From Xylogone sp. PMI_703 (taxonomy: Eukaryota > Ascomycota > Leotiomycetes), in NCBI GenBank assembly GCA_021399445.1, contig JAJTUQ010000008.1, forward strand, positions 620,001 to 684,000: a DNA stretch of 64,000 bases, read 5' to 3'. Positions 9,995 to 20,814 of the stretch are shown here, in pieces (positions within the stretch are counted from its first letter, which is position 1; every line of letters begins with the position of its first letter). Below the pieces are notes generated by a model, which saw nothing but the letters and a program-made list of their open reading frames with translations, was not told where the DNA came from and ran no database searches. Made by a program: the position numbers and the translations under genes.

Positions 9995-10840
9995 CGAACA
10001 CCTGTTTTCTAAGATCTAATCTATTTTATTTTTCAACGAGATTTAGTGAAATATGGCATACAGAATCCATTATTTATCAGGTTTGTAAATCATACTCGCA
10101 CATATCAATATGAAATATCGAATGTGAAATCCCCACGCGCAAGCCCTCATTATATTGGCTATGTCGCTGAGATGCCGGATATCATGGAGCAATCTTGTCT
10201 TGGACATTAAACCGGGGAACCAAAATAAAGATCCTATCGACAAGTGGTTGGGCCTCTCAGTGGACCTAAAACGATCAGCCTGTACCTGGCAGCCACTCCA
10301 GTGGCGATTTGTGCGACCAGATCGTATCTCCGCACCTTTCTGTTTTTGTTTGGGAAGTATCGGCAAATGATGAATAAGTCAATATATACTATTGATCAGA
10401 TCACCGCCATAGGTTTCCTAGTAAGGAGCACATTCGCGTTATGTGTTTTGCCACTGAGCAAGTCTAATTAGCTTCCTTCTCAACAAATCCAGTTGGCGTA
10501 CTGCCATGTCAGAGAGCGGGGAGTAACCGGTGCCTTAGAATTTCGACCCTAGTAATTGGTACTATAGAGTTGGTGTCAACCATCTTGGCACATACAAAAG
10601 TCCCCAGAACGAAGGACATGTTGGACTGAGTGTTCAGATCTAACAAAGAATGTTTTTTTCTTGCTTGTTTTTGTCTTCTAGGTCACGTACTTGGCATCTT
10701 GCTGAGTCTGATCAGAGGTCTGGCTCTATAGGACATGGGAGCCCAGTCTTGATTGGGCTGAAGACTTCCGGATCGATAATGGAAGCATTGAAGAAAGGTC
10801 AAAAGTATGTATCTCTTCTTCGAATGTCCCACGTTTGTGG
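9995..10840. other. no supported gene
   Basis: Short ORFs on both strands overlap (for example 10155-10370 and 10650-10844) without recognisable domains or splice patterns. Nothing else seen. Confidence 0.35.
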
Positions 10841-11056
10841 CTAGTGGATTATCTTAGAGGCACAACAGGCCATCTTTACGAGAGGAGTGTTGTGTCTAGG
10901 CCAATTTAACTTACTGTAGCCATAATCAGGAGGTAGCCAAAGAATATTCACATCACCTTCTGCTATCCAATGATTAGATACATGTAAAGTAGGTAGCACA
11001 CTGCCATCCGGTGAGAAGGCTAATGAGTAAACAGAATCCGAGGAACCTTTGAGCAT
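10841..11056 (-). pseudogene. C-terminal fragment of a WD40-type NLR
   Basis: The minus strand encodes one WD40 blade (SDSVYSLAFSPDGSVL) followed by SNHWIAEGDVNILWLPPDY. In fungal NACHT/NB-ARC WD40 receptors a similar segment closes the protein (a W-x-x-G-x-x-LWLPP-[DE]-Y pattern, from my knowledge of the family). No NB domain or further WD40 repeats lie upstream on this strand, so only the 3' tip of such a gene remains. Confidence 0.55.
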
Positions 11057-11104
11057 CTGCAGTGCTACTTAAATCCCGGCTGCGTACTCACCTCAAGTCT
11101 ATCC

Positions 11105-11235
11105 GCTTCCGTACGTCAGGCACTTTGGCTGTATTGTACCACTCCTTTGAGTAGCACTCCGTTTTGCACCTTTCACTTTGGCAAGCTTACGCGTTACCAC
11201 AAACCGTGCTATGTAGTACTCCCTTCAAGGTTAAG
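11105..11235 (+). repeat. dispersed repeat, second copy at 16128-16265
   Basis: Shares ordered blocks with 16128-16265, including GTACCACTCCTTT, the AGTACTCCATTTTGCAC-like block and TGTAGTACTCCCTT. The match is roughly three-quarters by eye. The second copy leads into an inverted-repeat structure, so both are probably MITE-type sequence. Confidence 0.6.
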
Positions 11236-11374
11236 GTAGAAAGATGCCTCTCAGCACAAGACCCTGTCAGAGTTATGCATGTTGATGGGCATTTAGCTCC
11301 ATTCCTACACTCACAGATTGCCCGCATGTTTAAAGGTTGGTGAGATATCCCCATACAAGATTTCAATAGGGATA

Positions 11375-11658
11375 CCAGTGTATACGGTCGGTCCTTTGAG
11401 GGCACTGCGGGCCTAGGTAAGTCATATAGCAGCGTTGGTGATGGAACATGGCAAGAGGGTATCTGGGACTACAAAATGGTTCCAAAGAGCGGCGCTATCG
11501 TATACATGGACTCCGATGTTGTTGCAACGTATAGTTACGACGCGTCCACACAGGAGCTAAGTAGAGGGCTTGGGGGTGCAACGTACTGGGAGAGCAGTGC
11601 AGATAAGAAGGGAACGGAGAGTTTGACTGGGGCTGTAACAAATGTCTTCACAAATTAG
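11375..11658 (+). pseudogene. C-terminal fragment of a GH18 chitinase
   Basis: The frame reads YGRSFEGTAGLGKSY, then GTWQEGIWDYK, then an ATYSYD block, then GLGGATYWESSADKKG and a stop. This is the order of the end of fungal glycoside hydrolase 18 chitinases (WDY, the ATYSYD block, GLGG-x-x-x-WE), known from the family. A 2-nt duplication around 11386 shifts the frame between GIPVY and YGRSF. The stretch normally lying between the SYD block and GLGG is missing. The catalytic D-x-x-D-x-D-x-E region is absent. This is a dead fragment. Confidence 0.6.
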
Positions 11659-11778
11659 AGAAGAGCCAAAATCAACTAAACTACTCCGGGAGCAAGTACA
11701 GCAACCTAGCTGCTGGGATGTTAGGAGAGTAGAGTAGTAGAGCTTAAGTTTGGTGTGCTCTCGCTCAAATATTTAGGC

Positions 11779-12090
11779 AACTAACGTCCATCCCGGTGTG
11801 GCGACCGTGGCGAGAAATATGAGGGGTACTTCGACTTCTAGCAACTCAACATCTGCACACGCCTCAATATTCACCATAATTTTACATAAGTCTAGTGCTT
11901 TAGCTATTCCTGAACATCTCGAACAACTCCTATCGAGAAATGGCATCTACATTTGTTGTTTCTACTCCTTACGTACAAAGAGTATGTTTTGTGACAAAAC
12001 CACGTCTCCTTCCCTACACCGCTCCTACTAAGCTCTTACGGCTCGCGATATTTATGAAAAATGTTATCTGAGCCTCAAAAATGGATTATC
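11779..12090 (+). repeat. fragment related to the 5' flank of the pogo-like element
   Basis: Matches 54302-54600 in order: AACTAACGTCCATCCC against CCTAACGTCCGTCCC, the GTACTTCGACTTCTAGCAACTC block, ATTCCTGAACATC, and a final GCCTGAGCCTC-like stretch. The shared ACGTCC-TCCC start could be a terminal repeat of a pogo/Fot1-type element. No transposase follows here. Confidence 0.55.
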
Positions 12091-12225
12091 GTATCGGGAG
12101 ATCACCATAAAGCCCGTGCTTGTGGTGGCGTGCAGACTCGTGCATGATCCCCAACCCATTGTCCTCGTCTTTGCCGTAGTGTACCTTGCCTTGTGTAATG
12201 CGTCTCTGTGAAAGCAGACCCGATA

Positions 12226-12290
12226 CAACCCAGTACAATACGATTCTATACAGTACCATACAATCCAATGCGATACAATACAATACATGT
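12226..12290 (+). repeat. low-complexity ATACAA-type repeat
   Basis: Imperfect short tandem motifs around ATACAATnC (for example CGATACAATACAATACATG). It lies about 600 bp upstream of the C2H2 gene start, between decayed transposon sequence and the conserved gene. Confidence 0.6.
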
Positions 12291-12632
12291 ACGAGAATGG
12301 GCCTGAGCAACGGCCAAGAAGGGTTATTTCTTCTATGATGATTATTACTTTTTTCTTTTTGCGGCCTCATTTACGCCTTAAAGATCTCATGCGGGAATTT
12401 CCCTCTTCCTGGCGCTTTTGGGTCACCGAGCAAAACCCCTGTCACGAAGTCCCAAGACCGGATGTTCGTTGGTGCCAGAGACGCCTTGGGATTTGATATA
12501 GGCGCGCTCGTCCTGCTCCCCCCTTTGACTCGATCCTTTTTTGTATCATGCTGGCTGCATTCTCCCTCCGGCGCGTACCTCGAGCTGGCCTGGAGTGTGC
12601 GCTGATATCGCAGCTTTTGGTACCCTTGTCTC

Positions 12633-12658
12633 TACTGTTATTATTATTATTATTATTA
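12633..12658 (+). repeat. (TTA)n microsatellite in the C2H2 leader
   Basis: An uninterrupted TTATTATTATTATTATTA run about 225 bp upstream of the ATG at 12884, in the probable 5' UTR or promoter. The surrounding 400 bp is pyrimidine-rich, as is common in fungal leaders. Confidence 0.75.
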
Positions 12659-12883
12659 CTACCACTGCTACTTACTTGCCATTGCCGACGTTGATATACC
12701 AAGACCTGTTATCGCTCCCTGTGGTACTTGTGAGCCGGTTTGCTTCGTCTTCCTTCGAAGAATAAACCGCCGTTTTCTCTTCGTTGGAGAATTTGTACTT
12801 CTCCCCGATTCTGCATTTTCGAAGTGCCTGGTGCTGCGCTACACGAAAGAAGTACCTGCTTGCTCCTCCCATCGGACGGGGTC

Positions 12884-15800
12884 ATGTCCACCAACTCCGG
12901 CTTCCACCAAGACAGTGGGCATAATTCTCATAACCACAGTCGACAAGTATGAAACATTTGCAGCCTTCTAATTACCCGATTCCCTGTCAAAAAGTGGTGG
13001 TTCTAATCTCTCCTCCCTCTGCTTCTCTAGTTCTACCCTTCTCAAGCTGATGCTCTCGCCACCGGTCATCATCCCAGGCAGCCGCCATGTGGCCACAGAG
13101 ATATGGCCCCGCCACCTCGGCTGGATTACCATCAACCACAGCCCATGGAAATCAACCTGAGCAGCTCCCGGTTCCTGCCTCCTCCATCGGCTGCTTCCAG
13201 CTCTTGGGAATACTCCAGTCCTTTACCCGGAGACATATCCACGCCTTTTGGTGCTCCAGGCATGACACGTGTGGCCCTCACGTCCCATATATCGATGGAT
13301 AGCCACACCCAAGCTCTGGAGCAGAGTTCCATCCAGCAATGGTATACTGCTAATGATGGTCCCTGGCTCCCGAAGACCCTCATTGACCCTGCTTTGAGAG
13401 AATTATCACAGGATCGTGCCCACAAAAGTAATCCTCAACCCTCATTTGACCCTCGGTATAGACCGCACAATACCTCGGACTCAGATACACTCCTCTTCCA
13501 CCCAACGCCTTCGGATTCGGGATATGGAACGGCAACCCACCGTAGTGTACGAAATGCTTCGGTCTATAGTGCTGATATGAATGAGCGTGAAGCTGGCTGC
13601 CAGAGCTTCAATAAACCCGTCTCTGTGGACCAGCAGCTGTATAATGGACTTGGCGGCCTATCCTCTACCCGTGATATCGGACTAGACGGAGCATGGGATC
13701 CTCTCCCTACAATAATATTTACGCCTGCATCCACTCTGGTATGCACTGTTTGTGATAAACTAGTAAGGACTAAATCGGAGCTGAAGTATGGTGACCCTGG
13801 CATTTCATTTCCTTAATTTTCATATTCTTAAAGATCCAGGACTGTCTCGCGTCAAGCATATGGCTGACAGCATCACAGAAAGCATGAGTTGAGGCACAAT
13901 CAACCGTTCAAATGCCAGCATCCAAGCTGTACTTGGAATCAGGGTTTTAGTACCCCCAATGACCTCGAGAGGCATACCAATAGTAAACATCCAGCAAGGG
14001 GTACCAAACGATACCGTTGTCCCATCCCTGGTTGTAAGTCCAAGAATAAGTCATGGCCACGTTCGGACAATTTCAAGAACCATCTCAAGCGCCTGCATGG
14101 ATCATCGTACTCATCATACCGCGAACAAGATGACCTTATTCGGCAGTGAGTTTAAAGGGCTGCGGCAAAAGAAGCTTAAGCTGAGGCGTTTAATGAAAGA
14201 ATGAAGCTAACATAATTCTGGCACAGAGCAGCGTTTATTTACGCTGGCGAGTCTCCTGTGAAAGAACACAATGTTTCTTCCAGTCCTGGTCTAAAGGACG
14301 CCGTTTCCCAGCCCGTTTTGGACTATGAAGACAATGTCTCTTCGAAAGGTGAACCTCGTGAGCCGTTCCGGGAAAACACCCATCCAGTTGTTCTAGAGGA
14401 TCCAGAAGAGTATTTTGCTCCACACGGCCACCAATTGAGGCACCACAAGTCTGCTGAGCCTTCGGAGCTACAGCAGAATGATTCATCGCTAGGAGCTCAG
14501 CTCCCTACGGCATTCCAGCCATTGGAAATGTTCCCGTCTAAAACCACGGAAAAAAGCTCGATGGACCCGAAAGGTAAAGATATTTCCTGTGCGGATTCTG
14601 GCAGATGTGACGCAGCAGTCCCTCGTCCAGATGCTAAGGCAGCAAGGCAGAATATTGATTCAGCTTTGAACGCCATATCGACAGAAGAGGTGAAACCCAC
14701 GGCAGCGTGCTCCCAAGCAGCCGACAGGGATACGCCAAATAATGGTTTATTGCAAAGATCCGAGGGTAAATATATATCGAGCTTGGAGGATTCCATTAAG
14801 CCGCTGGGGAGCCTGAGCCCATCCGGAACCGTTGTAGACCAACCACAAGAAGTCACTACCAAGGAAGAATGCGGTCCTCGAGAGGAAGTGGATGCCGGGC
14901 AGCTGATTAAACAGTTGGAAAAATTAGGATACAAGATCCAGGTACCGAAAAATTTGAGCAGTAATACTAAGAAGCCTCGTAGCCTTGGATCTCCAAATCC
15001 CAGCCTCACATCTAGTAAAAAGAGCTGGTGCCGTATTTGTGGAAAGTATCAAGGGCGCCCTTCTGAATTAAGGTATACAACATATTCCTAAGCTTCCAGT
15101 GTCTTCTTCTTTCCTCTTGGCAAGTTGTCTCATTAACTCATTCTCGCAGAAAGCATATGCAGCGACACGAGCGGCCCTGGGGCTGCACCTTCCGAGACTG
15201 CTCTCGCGAATTCGGCAGCAAGAACGATTGGAAGCGTCACGAGATCTCGCAGCACTTCCAGCACGAGACTTGGCGATGCGATGAGCAGCGGACTGAAGGG
15301 GGAGACTGTGCCAAACTCAGTCAGAAACGTAAGACGTTTGCAGAGCATCTGAAGACGACGCATCAGATCTCCGACGAAGAAGTCGTTAACACCAAGGCTG
15401 AGAGGTGCCGGATTGGCAGTAATGGCCAGACGAGATTCTGGTGCGGATTCTGTCGCAAACTCCTTGACCTGAAGAAGAGGGGCCACTATGCCTGGACGGA
15501 GCGTTTCGACCATATTGATGACCATTTCATCGGACGGAACAAGTGGAAACAGCGCAACATCCAGGAATGGGTTGACATCAATGTGCTCATACCCCGCGGA
15601 GAGGGCCAATATGATCATCACGATAGAGAGAGCTCGGAGTCGAATGATGACGGCCGAAGTAGAAGCCCGAGCGATAATCAAGCAGCGTCTGGGACTTACC
15701 GTCTTGTTAGTGGAGAAGTCGCCGCGGAGAAGGGTGTGGTACTTAAGGTAAGGACGGATGCCGAAGATTCCGGGCCAGCTAAGAAGAGAAAGAACCTTAT

Positions 15801-16048
15801 CTCGGTTGACATCTTAGTTTACTGCGTAAGATACTATTCTTTTCTTTTCTTTTTCTCCTTATTCATTATGATATGACTGTGGTTACAATTTGCTAACGTG
15901 GGATGAATACATTCAGTGCGAGTGCGGAGAAGGACCCGTGAATCAGAGGATCAACAATGTCTGCCCGGTGTGCAATCGCCAATTTTGCCAGAATTGCGAG
16001 AGAGAGAACGGCCCGATTCTTAATGAGATAATGATTGATGGGTTCTGA
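12884..16048 (+). CDS. C2H2 zinc-finger protein, 6 exons, 912 aa
   Basis: Proposed exons: 12884-12946, 13031-13785, 13879-14145, 14227-15072, 15150-15825 and 15917-16048. All five junctions keep phase (0, 2, 2, 2, 0) and complete split fingers. Fingers are seen at about residues 257-280 (CTVCDKL...KKHELRH), 285-310 (CQHPSC...H-x4-H), 321-347 (CPIPGC...), 627-648 (CRICGK...) and 657-680 (CTFRDC...HEISQH). The C-terminal exon holds a CEC, CPVC, CQNC cysteine set that may bind one more zinc. The N-terminal 250 residues are Pro/Ser/His-rich and disordered-looking. A nuclear transcription factor is the likely role; targets are unknown. It is undamaged and more balanced in composition than its surroundings, so probably an older resident gene. 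A short Cys-rich last exon is unusual but in phase. Confidence 0.85.
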
Positions 16049-16127
16049 ATTTCTTAAATCTTTTGCGATCTTCTGTACTCTTCTTTTCCTCATGTAATGT
16101 TAATTATGTTCAAAGCCAGAAATGTGT

Positions 16128-16440
16128 AAGGCTTACGTATGTGAGGCACTGTTGTACCGTACCACTCCTTTAAGTAGTACTCCATTTTGCACGTCCCAGA
16201 GGCGTTTCGTTTTAGCAACCTTACGAGTCACCGTAAGCCCTGCTCTGTAGTACTCCCTTTGGTAGTATGCCGTTACTCCTTTTTATAGGGTGTTATTGTG
16301 CTATCACGGCGATTCAACACAATATTATTGCAATTTTTGTTATCTCTTGGATGTGAACCCCTAGTTATTTATATCGTATTGAATGGCCGTGATAGGAGTA
16401 ATGGAATACTACCGAAGGGAGTAGAGCTGTAGGGCCCTGA
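16128..16440. repeat. MITE-like inverted-repeat element
   Basis: The block around 16236-16285 (CTCCCTTTGGTAGTATGCCG) recurs inverted at about 16386-16440 (reverse complement CTCCCTTCGGTAGTATTCCA). An inner pair, CTATCACGGCGATTCAA near 16300 and its inverse near 16380, makes most of the region able to fold on itself. No coding. Its left part is shared with 11105-11235. It sits 80 bp past the C2H2 stop. Confidence 0.6.
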
Positions 16441-17099
16441 ATAGCTGAATAGATCCTGTACCACCTAGCATTAAACGAATCAAATACTATAATAAATAAT
16501 CAAACTACTATATTAGAATTTCAATTCAAACGACTGAATTGAAAAAGAAAGTTGAGGCGCCAAAAAATATATTTCCATGTACGTTCTACAAACATGCCGG
16601 TCAACCTGTTTACCTTGCCCATAGATTCACGACAATTTTGTACCGTTAACGAATAGGATACTTGCAAGTGCTCACCGGTTGTGTGAAATCTTGTTCTAAA
16701 CTTGCTATACATACCCTCACTTTGAAGTTGCAGCCGTGGCGACCGATACGGCAATCTCTCTTGCACGAGATCTGGTCGATGAGGTTGCTCCTCTCCTGGA
16801 CGGACAGGAGGAAGGGCCATGCGGTGTTGCAAACAAATTCTTTATAGCGTGCTGTCCTCTTCAACTATCGTCTATACGACATTAGAATTGAGTGGAAAGT
16901 TTGAAGGTTTGAGGGGTAACAGAGTGTGGAATTCAGTGAATTCAGTGAAAGGTATGGAGAATGTGGCCAAAAGCAGGCCGTCCGTAAGAGAATATGGCCA
17001 GAGGCAGGCCGTCCGTAACTTGACAAGGGTTCTTAACAATTGAAGAGAAACCGGATGTTTTCGTACATCAATTGATACGAGATCTCCCCCCTTCGACTA
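16441..17099. other. non-coding, short tandem repeat at 16961-17017
   Basis: No supported gene. Near 16961-17017 a ~30-bp unit (ATGGCCAAAAGCAGGCCGTC, then ATGGCCAGAGGCAGGCCGTC) occurs twice, just after a double GAATTCAGT. Confidence 0.55.
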
Positions 17100-17258
17100 G
17101 AGTATTGACAATATTGCGGCAGCACTGTAATATGTCGCCCTGCACACACAGTATCACAATCCCGAAGTTCACGCTCTTGAAGAAGGAAGTCGGTTGAGTA
17201 TTGAGAATATCACGGCAGCACTGTAATATATCGCCCTGCATAGAATATCGTAATTCTC
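17100..17258 (-). repeat. two-copy tandem repeat, ~96-bp period
   Basis: GGCAGCACTGTAATATGTCG (copy 1) and GGCAGCACTGTAATATATCG (copy 2) start about 96 bp apart, with about 60 bp alike in each. The minus strand is open across both (17343-17068) and shows GDILQCCRNIVNT and GDILQCCRDILNT. Whether that frame is translated is unclear; it has no recognisable domain. Confidence 0.6.
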
Positions 17259-17396
17259 GAACTGGCTGTTCCTGTGCAATCAATCGCGTGGCTTCCTGAT
17301 CTGTATGTACAAACTGATCAGTGTCGGTACACTCCCATAACACGTGGCACGACGTAATACTGTAATTACGGTATGCTAGTTGCGTTATATTGAGAG

Positions 17397-17654
17397 ATGG
17401 TTGTTGATTCTACTATGTATAACGAATGGAATGATCTCGTTATAAGCGCAACTACTGACCCTTTGAACGGTGAAGAAATATACGGATTCGTCGATCGAGG
17501 AGTGCTAGAACAGCGGTGGGAGCCAGCTTGTGGCAGATGTTTCGGTCCTTTGAAGGGGAAGTCATGCCTAGGTTGTAACATGGCTTTAGAGTTCGCAGAA
17601 TACTCGCACCATGCTTACCCCTTCCATCAAAGATACGCGATGCTGTTGTCATAG
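17397..17654 (+). CDS. hypothetical protein with paired CxxC motifs, 85 aa
   Basis: Open frame from the ATG at 17397. It contains CGRCFGPLKGKSCLGC (C-x2-C-x9-C-x2-C), a spacing able to bind zinc, in an otherwise unrecognised short protein. No signal peptide. The stop is followed by a GTGAGT donor-like site, so it could be one exon of a longer gene. Low certainty that it is expressed. Confidence 0.3.
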   Translation: MVVDSTMYNEWNDLVISATTDPLNGEEIYGFVDRGVLEQRWEPACGRCFGPLKGKSCLGCNMALEFAEYSHHAYPFHQRYAMLLS

Positions 17655-18519
17655 GTGAGTCTTGTCAGTGATTGTGTCTACGGTGTTATATGTGATAACT
17701 TCTAGCAGACAAAGAGGAGTGTCTTCCAACGGAAATAGAAGTCGCTATCTGAGCTTCGAGTGGGAAACAATGTGCCGAGCTATTATTTGAAATGGGTTTT
17801 TGTCCGAGATGGTTAGGGATAGTACAACAGAACAAATCCACTAGCGCTCGGTACACCACTACAGTATAGACTACGGAGTTTCAATGCTTCCAGTTATAGA
17901 ATATTGGTCATCGATATAAACTGAGGTAGCCGCATAAAATCTGGTGCTAAATTAATAAAGCCAGATTATATAATTTCAATTTCAACTGTAGGTTTACAGT
18001 AATGTATCGCTGCATTTTGTCCCTGGGTCCCACTAAGATTCCAACCGCAGTTAGAAGGCTTTCCAAGCTACTGTAAGAAGTAAGTTTAGATGTCGTGCAT
18101 GAATATTGCATATGGTGCTGTAAATCATCTAGTTGTGGCGCTATGATCGTGGCTGACACAACAGCGATGACTCTGGCGGAGTTGAAAGAAGAGAAAGAAA
18201 GGCAGTGACCGGCAGGAATAGTTATGAGCAAGAATTGGCTTCGCTCTATGATGAGACATTACAGTAGCCCTGACAAATTTAGCCACAATAGCGGTGGTAC
18301 CTTCAGAGTACATCCAGCCAAGAGCGCAAAGCCACAGGTACCTAAAATGGGCCCCCTTAAAAAAGTTAACTAAAAAACTGGCGACACCAAATTGCCTTTT
18401 AGTGGACATCCTTTGTTTTGCATACATATGATTCTCATAACAAATAACCAGAAAATTCGAGAATATAAGAGTAATAATTTATACAGTAATTTTACGATTT
18501 ATATATTCTTTCATAAGTC
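17655..18519. other. AT-rich, no supported gene
   Basis: Only short overlapping ORFs; no domain or repeat shared with the rest of the window was noticed. Confidence 0.35.
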
Positions 18520-18816
18520 TTGCATAATGAAATATTTTTGACCAAAGAAATACAGCAATTGAAGGACGCTGTTCAATTTTTACAGCAAAAATCTAAAAGA
18601 TCTAAAAAGCCAATACCTCAAAATGGCTTGTTAACAGCAGAGAAGGCCCAGCAAGCACTTCAATCGCATACAGTAGCTCAGGAAGGAGTGGTGGGGTCAA
18701 ATCCTTCAGCATCTGAAGGCAATTTGTCAGCACCAAAGCGACGGCCACCAAAGTGCTCAGAGTGTGGAATTGTGGGCCATAAAAGGAACAAGTGCCCTAA
18801 TTTAGCTAATAACTAG
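18520..18816 (+). pseudogene. C-terminal fragment of a DDE (pogo/Tc1-type) transposase with zinc knuckle
   Basis: A 98-codon frame without an ATG. It begins with a helix (TKEIQQLKDAVQFLQQKS), runs through a basic stretch and NGLLTAEKAQQAL, and ends in CSECGIVGHKRNKC. This is a C-x2-C-x4-H-x4-C zinc knuckle of the kind found at the end of some fungal pogo-like transposases. No catalytic domain precedes it. It lies just left of an inverted-repeat element with which it may once have been joined. Confidence 0.5.
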
Positions 18817-18904
18817 ATATATTGTAATATAGGCGTTGGTGGTTGAGTATTCAGTATTTTAGATTCAGATGGTGGTGAAAGTGGCTCGACCGACCGGGAA
18901 TTAG

Positions 18905-19345
18905 TTACGTTAACGTAACTCCCACTCGGTCGGATCACCCACATACCCGGATCACTTCAATTTTACCGCGAAATCCAGCAAAACTGCCCTCCTAGCAAAT
19001 TTAACAACCACACAGTTTTACCAAATATTATCTTGGATATTAGTCAGTTACCTTAATATAACTATCAAGATTTTGAGGGTTTTAAGTTTTCTAACAATGT
19101 GTAATTGTCAGAACTCCCATTTCAGCCTTAAAATTAAGGCATTTTGGTTGTATTACATAATGTATAAATGCTGAGCATATAAAGACTTAATCATGTATTA
19201 AACAGCTTTAGAATAGATTGTTATTAAATTTATAAGTTGGAATTTAATGTGGTGGTTGAATTCTCTGGGGGTAAGTTTTGCTAGATTTTGCGGTAAATTC
19301 AAGTGATCCGGGTATGTGGGTGATCCGACCAAGTGGGAGCTACGT
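18905..19345. mobile_element. non-autonomous DNA transposon (MITE) with ~75-bp inverted repeats
   Basis: Left end, about 18910-18995, reads TTAACGTAACTCCCACTCGG, then TCGGATCACCCACATACCCG, then GGATCACTTCAATTTTACCG. The right end, about 19265-19345, carries the same series inverted, as in CGGGTATGTGGGTGATCCGA. The two arms match over about 75 bp, with ~270 bp of AT-rich filler. No ORF inside. The exact ends and target duplication could not be fixed. A related arm is at 24310-24500. Confidence 0.75.
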
Positions 19346-19639
19346 TAACTTAGTTGGCACAGTATTACATAATCACACACCAAAGCGCAATGACCTATTA
19401 GGTACCACTGTGCCAATTATTTTGTCCACCGCGAGGTTAGTAATAATAGCAATGGAAGAAATGCACCCGGATATAAAAAAATATACTGACGATGACTGCC
19501 TGGCATGGGCAGTCATTCACATCGCCATAGTGGACGTAAAGATGGCGGAAGGGTTGCTGGTATGTCGAGCCCCACTCTTGAGGTAATGAAAGCACAACGT
19601 CTATTATTCACAGTCCAGTACTCCATTCGCGTGCGCTAA

Positions 19640-19800
19640 TCAGGAGGGTGTCAGGTGTTGTCAAAACAAGGTTGCCTAGCGGCTCGGCCAGGTGCTCCAC
19701 TTCACTTTTGCATTCCCGTTTTTGGCCTTTTCCGATTAGGGATTAGTGCCAAGAGGTTCGGCTTTCACGACTAATCACAATTCACCTAGATACTGTTACA
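19640..19800 (+). repeat. dispersed repeat, copies at 28858 and (inverted) 34670
   Basis: About 150 bp (containing CAAAACAAGGTTGCCTAGCG) recurs in direct orientation at 28858-29010. A shorter inverted piece is at 34668-34712. This copy starts TGTCAGG near 19648 and ends TGTTACA near 19800, so a solo LTR is possible, but no flanking duplication was found. Confidence 0.7.
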
Positions 19801-20814
19801 TCTGATGCCAGCGTTACTAAGGTTGTTTCAGCGATTTCGCCTGCCCATTACAAGAGACACTTGAAACATCAGATGAAGGCACCGGTGATCAATCAATAAT
19901 CATCGGTATGGAGAGAGTAAAACAAATGAATAATAGTAGTTACGACGATGGAGAAGTCCGGGAAGCCTGTAAACAAACCCCTTTGATTGTAACCCCGCGG
20001 AGGCTGGCGAGATGTGATTGGAGATTGGAAGCCTGGTTTAGGGGATAACGGAGGCGTCCTAGCATTGATACGACGCGAATGATACACTTCTCTTGGGTCG
20101 AGGACCAGGCTAGGTTGGCCGTACCTGACTTGATTGGTTATAGTGTCACGATGATTGAGACAGACAGTAACTTAGTCGTCATCATCGGCTTCCCCCCTCT
20201 CCCCTGGGGGAGGGGGTTGTCCACATTCATATCTCTTCATTGCCATCTTACTCAACCAGTGCGTGAAAAACATAGATCAGGAGAGTTAACTCTTCATACC
20301 TGATGAAGGAGAGCCAGTATAGCAATTATTTGTTGATCCACGCTCTCTTTGATATTGCTAGATTTGCTAGGCAAATCTGAACTAGTCGTAATATCCTTTT
20401 TAGTATTTAGTGCCACCGGATGTTACCCTAATAGCCAAAGTTTAAAGCCTGAGAATTTAGAAGAAGACGAGACAGTTTTTCGAGCTTTCAAGCGGGTCGA
20501 CAGAGAAAGCAAAAGAAAAAAATCCTATGGTTTACATATTAAGAACATTTCAATTCATATATTGCAATGAAAAGATCTTTGACGTACTGATATAATTAGG
20601 CAGTAAGATTGACTAACTATATTACTATAACTATTTAAGTTAAAGGCTAAGATACAATATAATTGTTGGCGTTGTGTTGCAAAAGGATGATTTTGCACAA
20701 TCTCATTAGGAATTGCCTAACCGCAATCCTCCGCATCCTCAGCAATTATCACGCAATATCTCTGACAATTCTAAATGTAACTACGTTTCCCAACAACGCC
20801 TGCCCTAAAACCCA
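19801..20814. other. no supported gene
   Basis: Short ORFs only (for example 20349-20570). The last ~80 bp (20735-20814) is the thaumatin 3' flank, also present inverted after the copy at 33.8 kb. Confidence 0.4.

Noticed and set aside
14497..15681. Long antisense ORFs (170 and 182 codons) in the C2H2 gene
   Set aside because: They lie opposite verified zinc-finger exons and show no domain; shadows of coding sequence.
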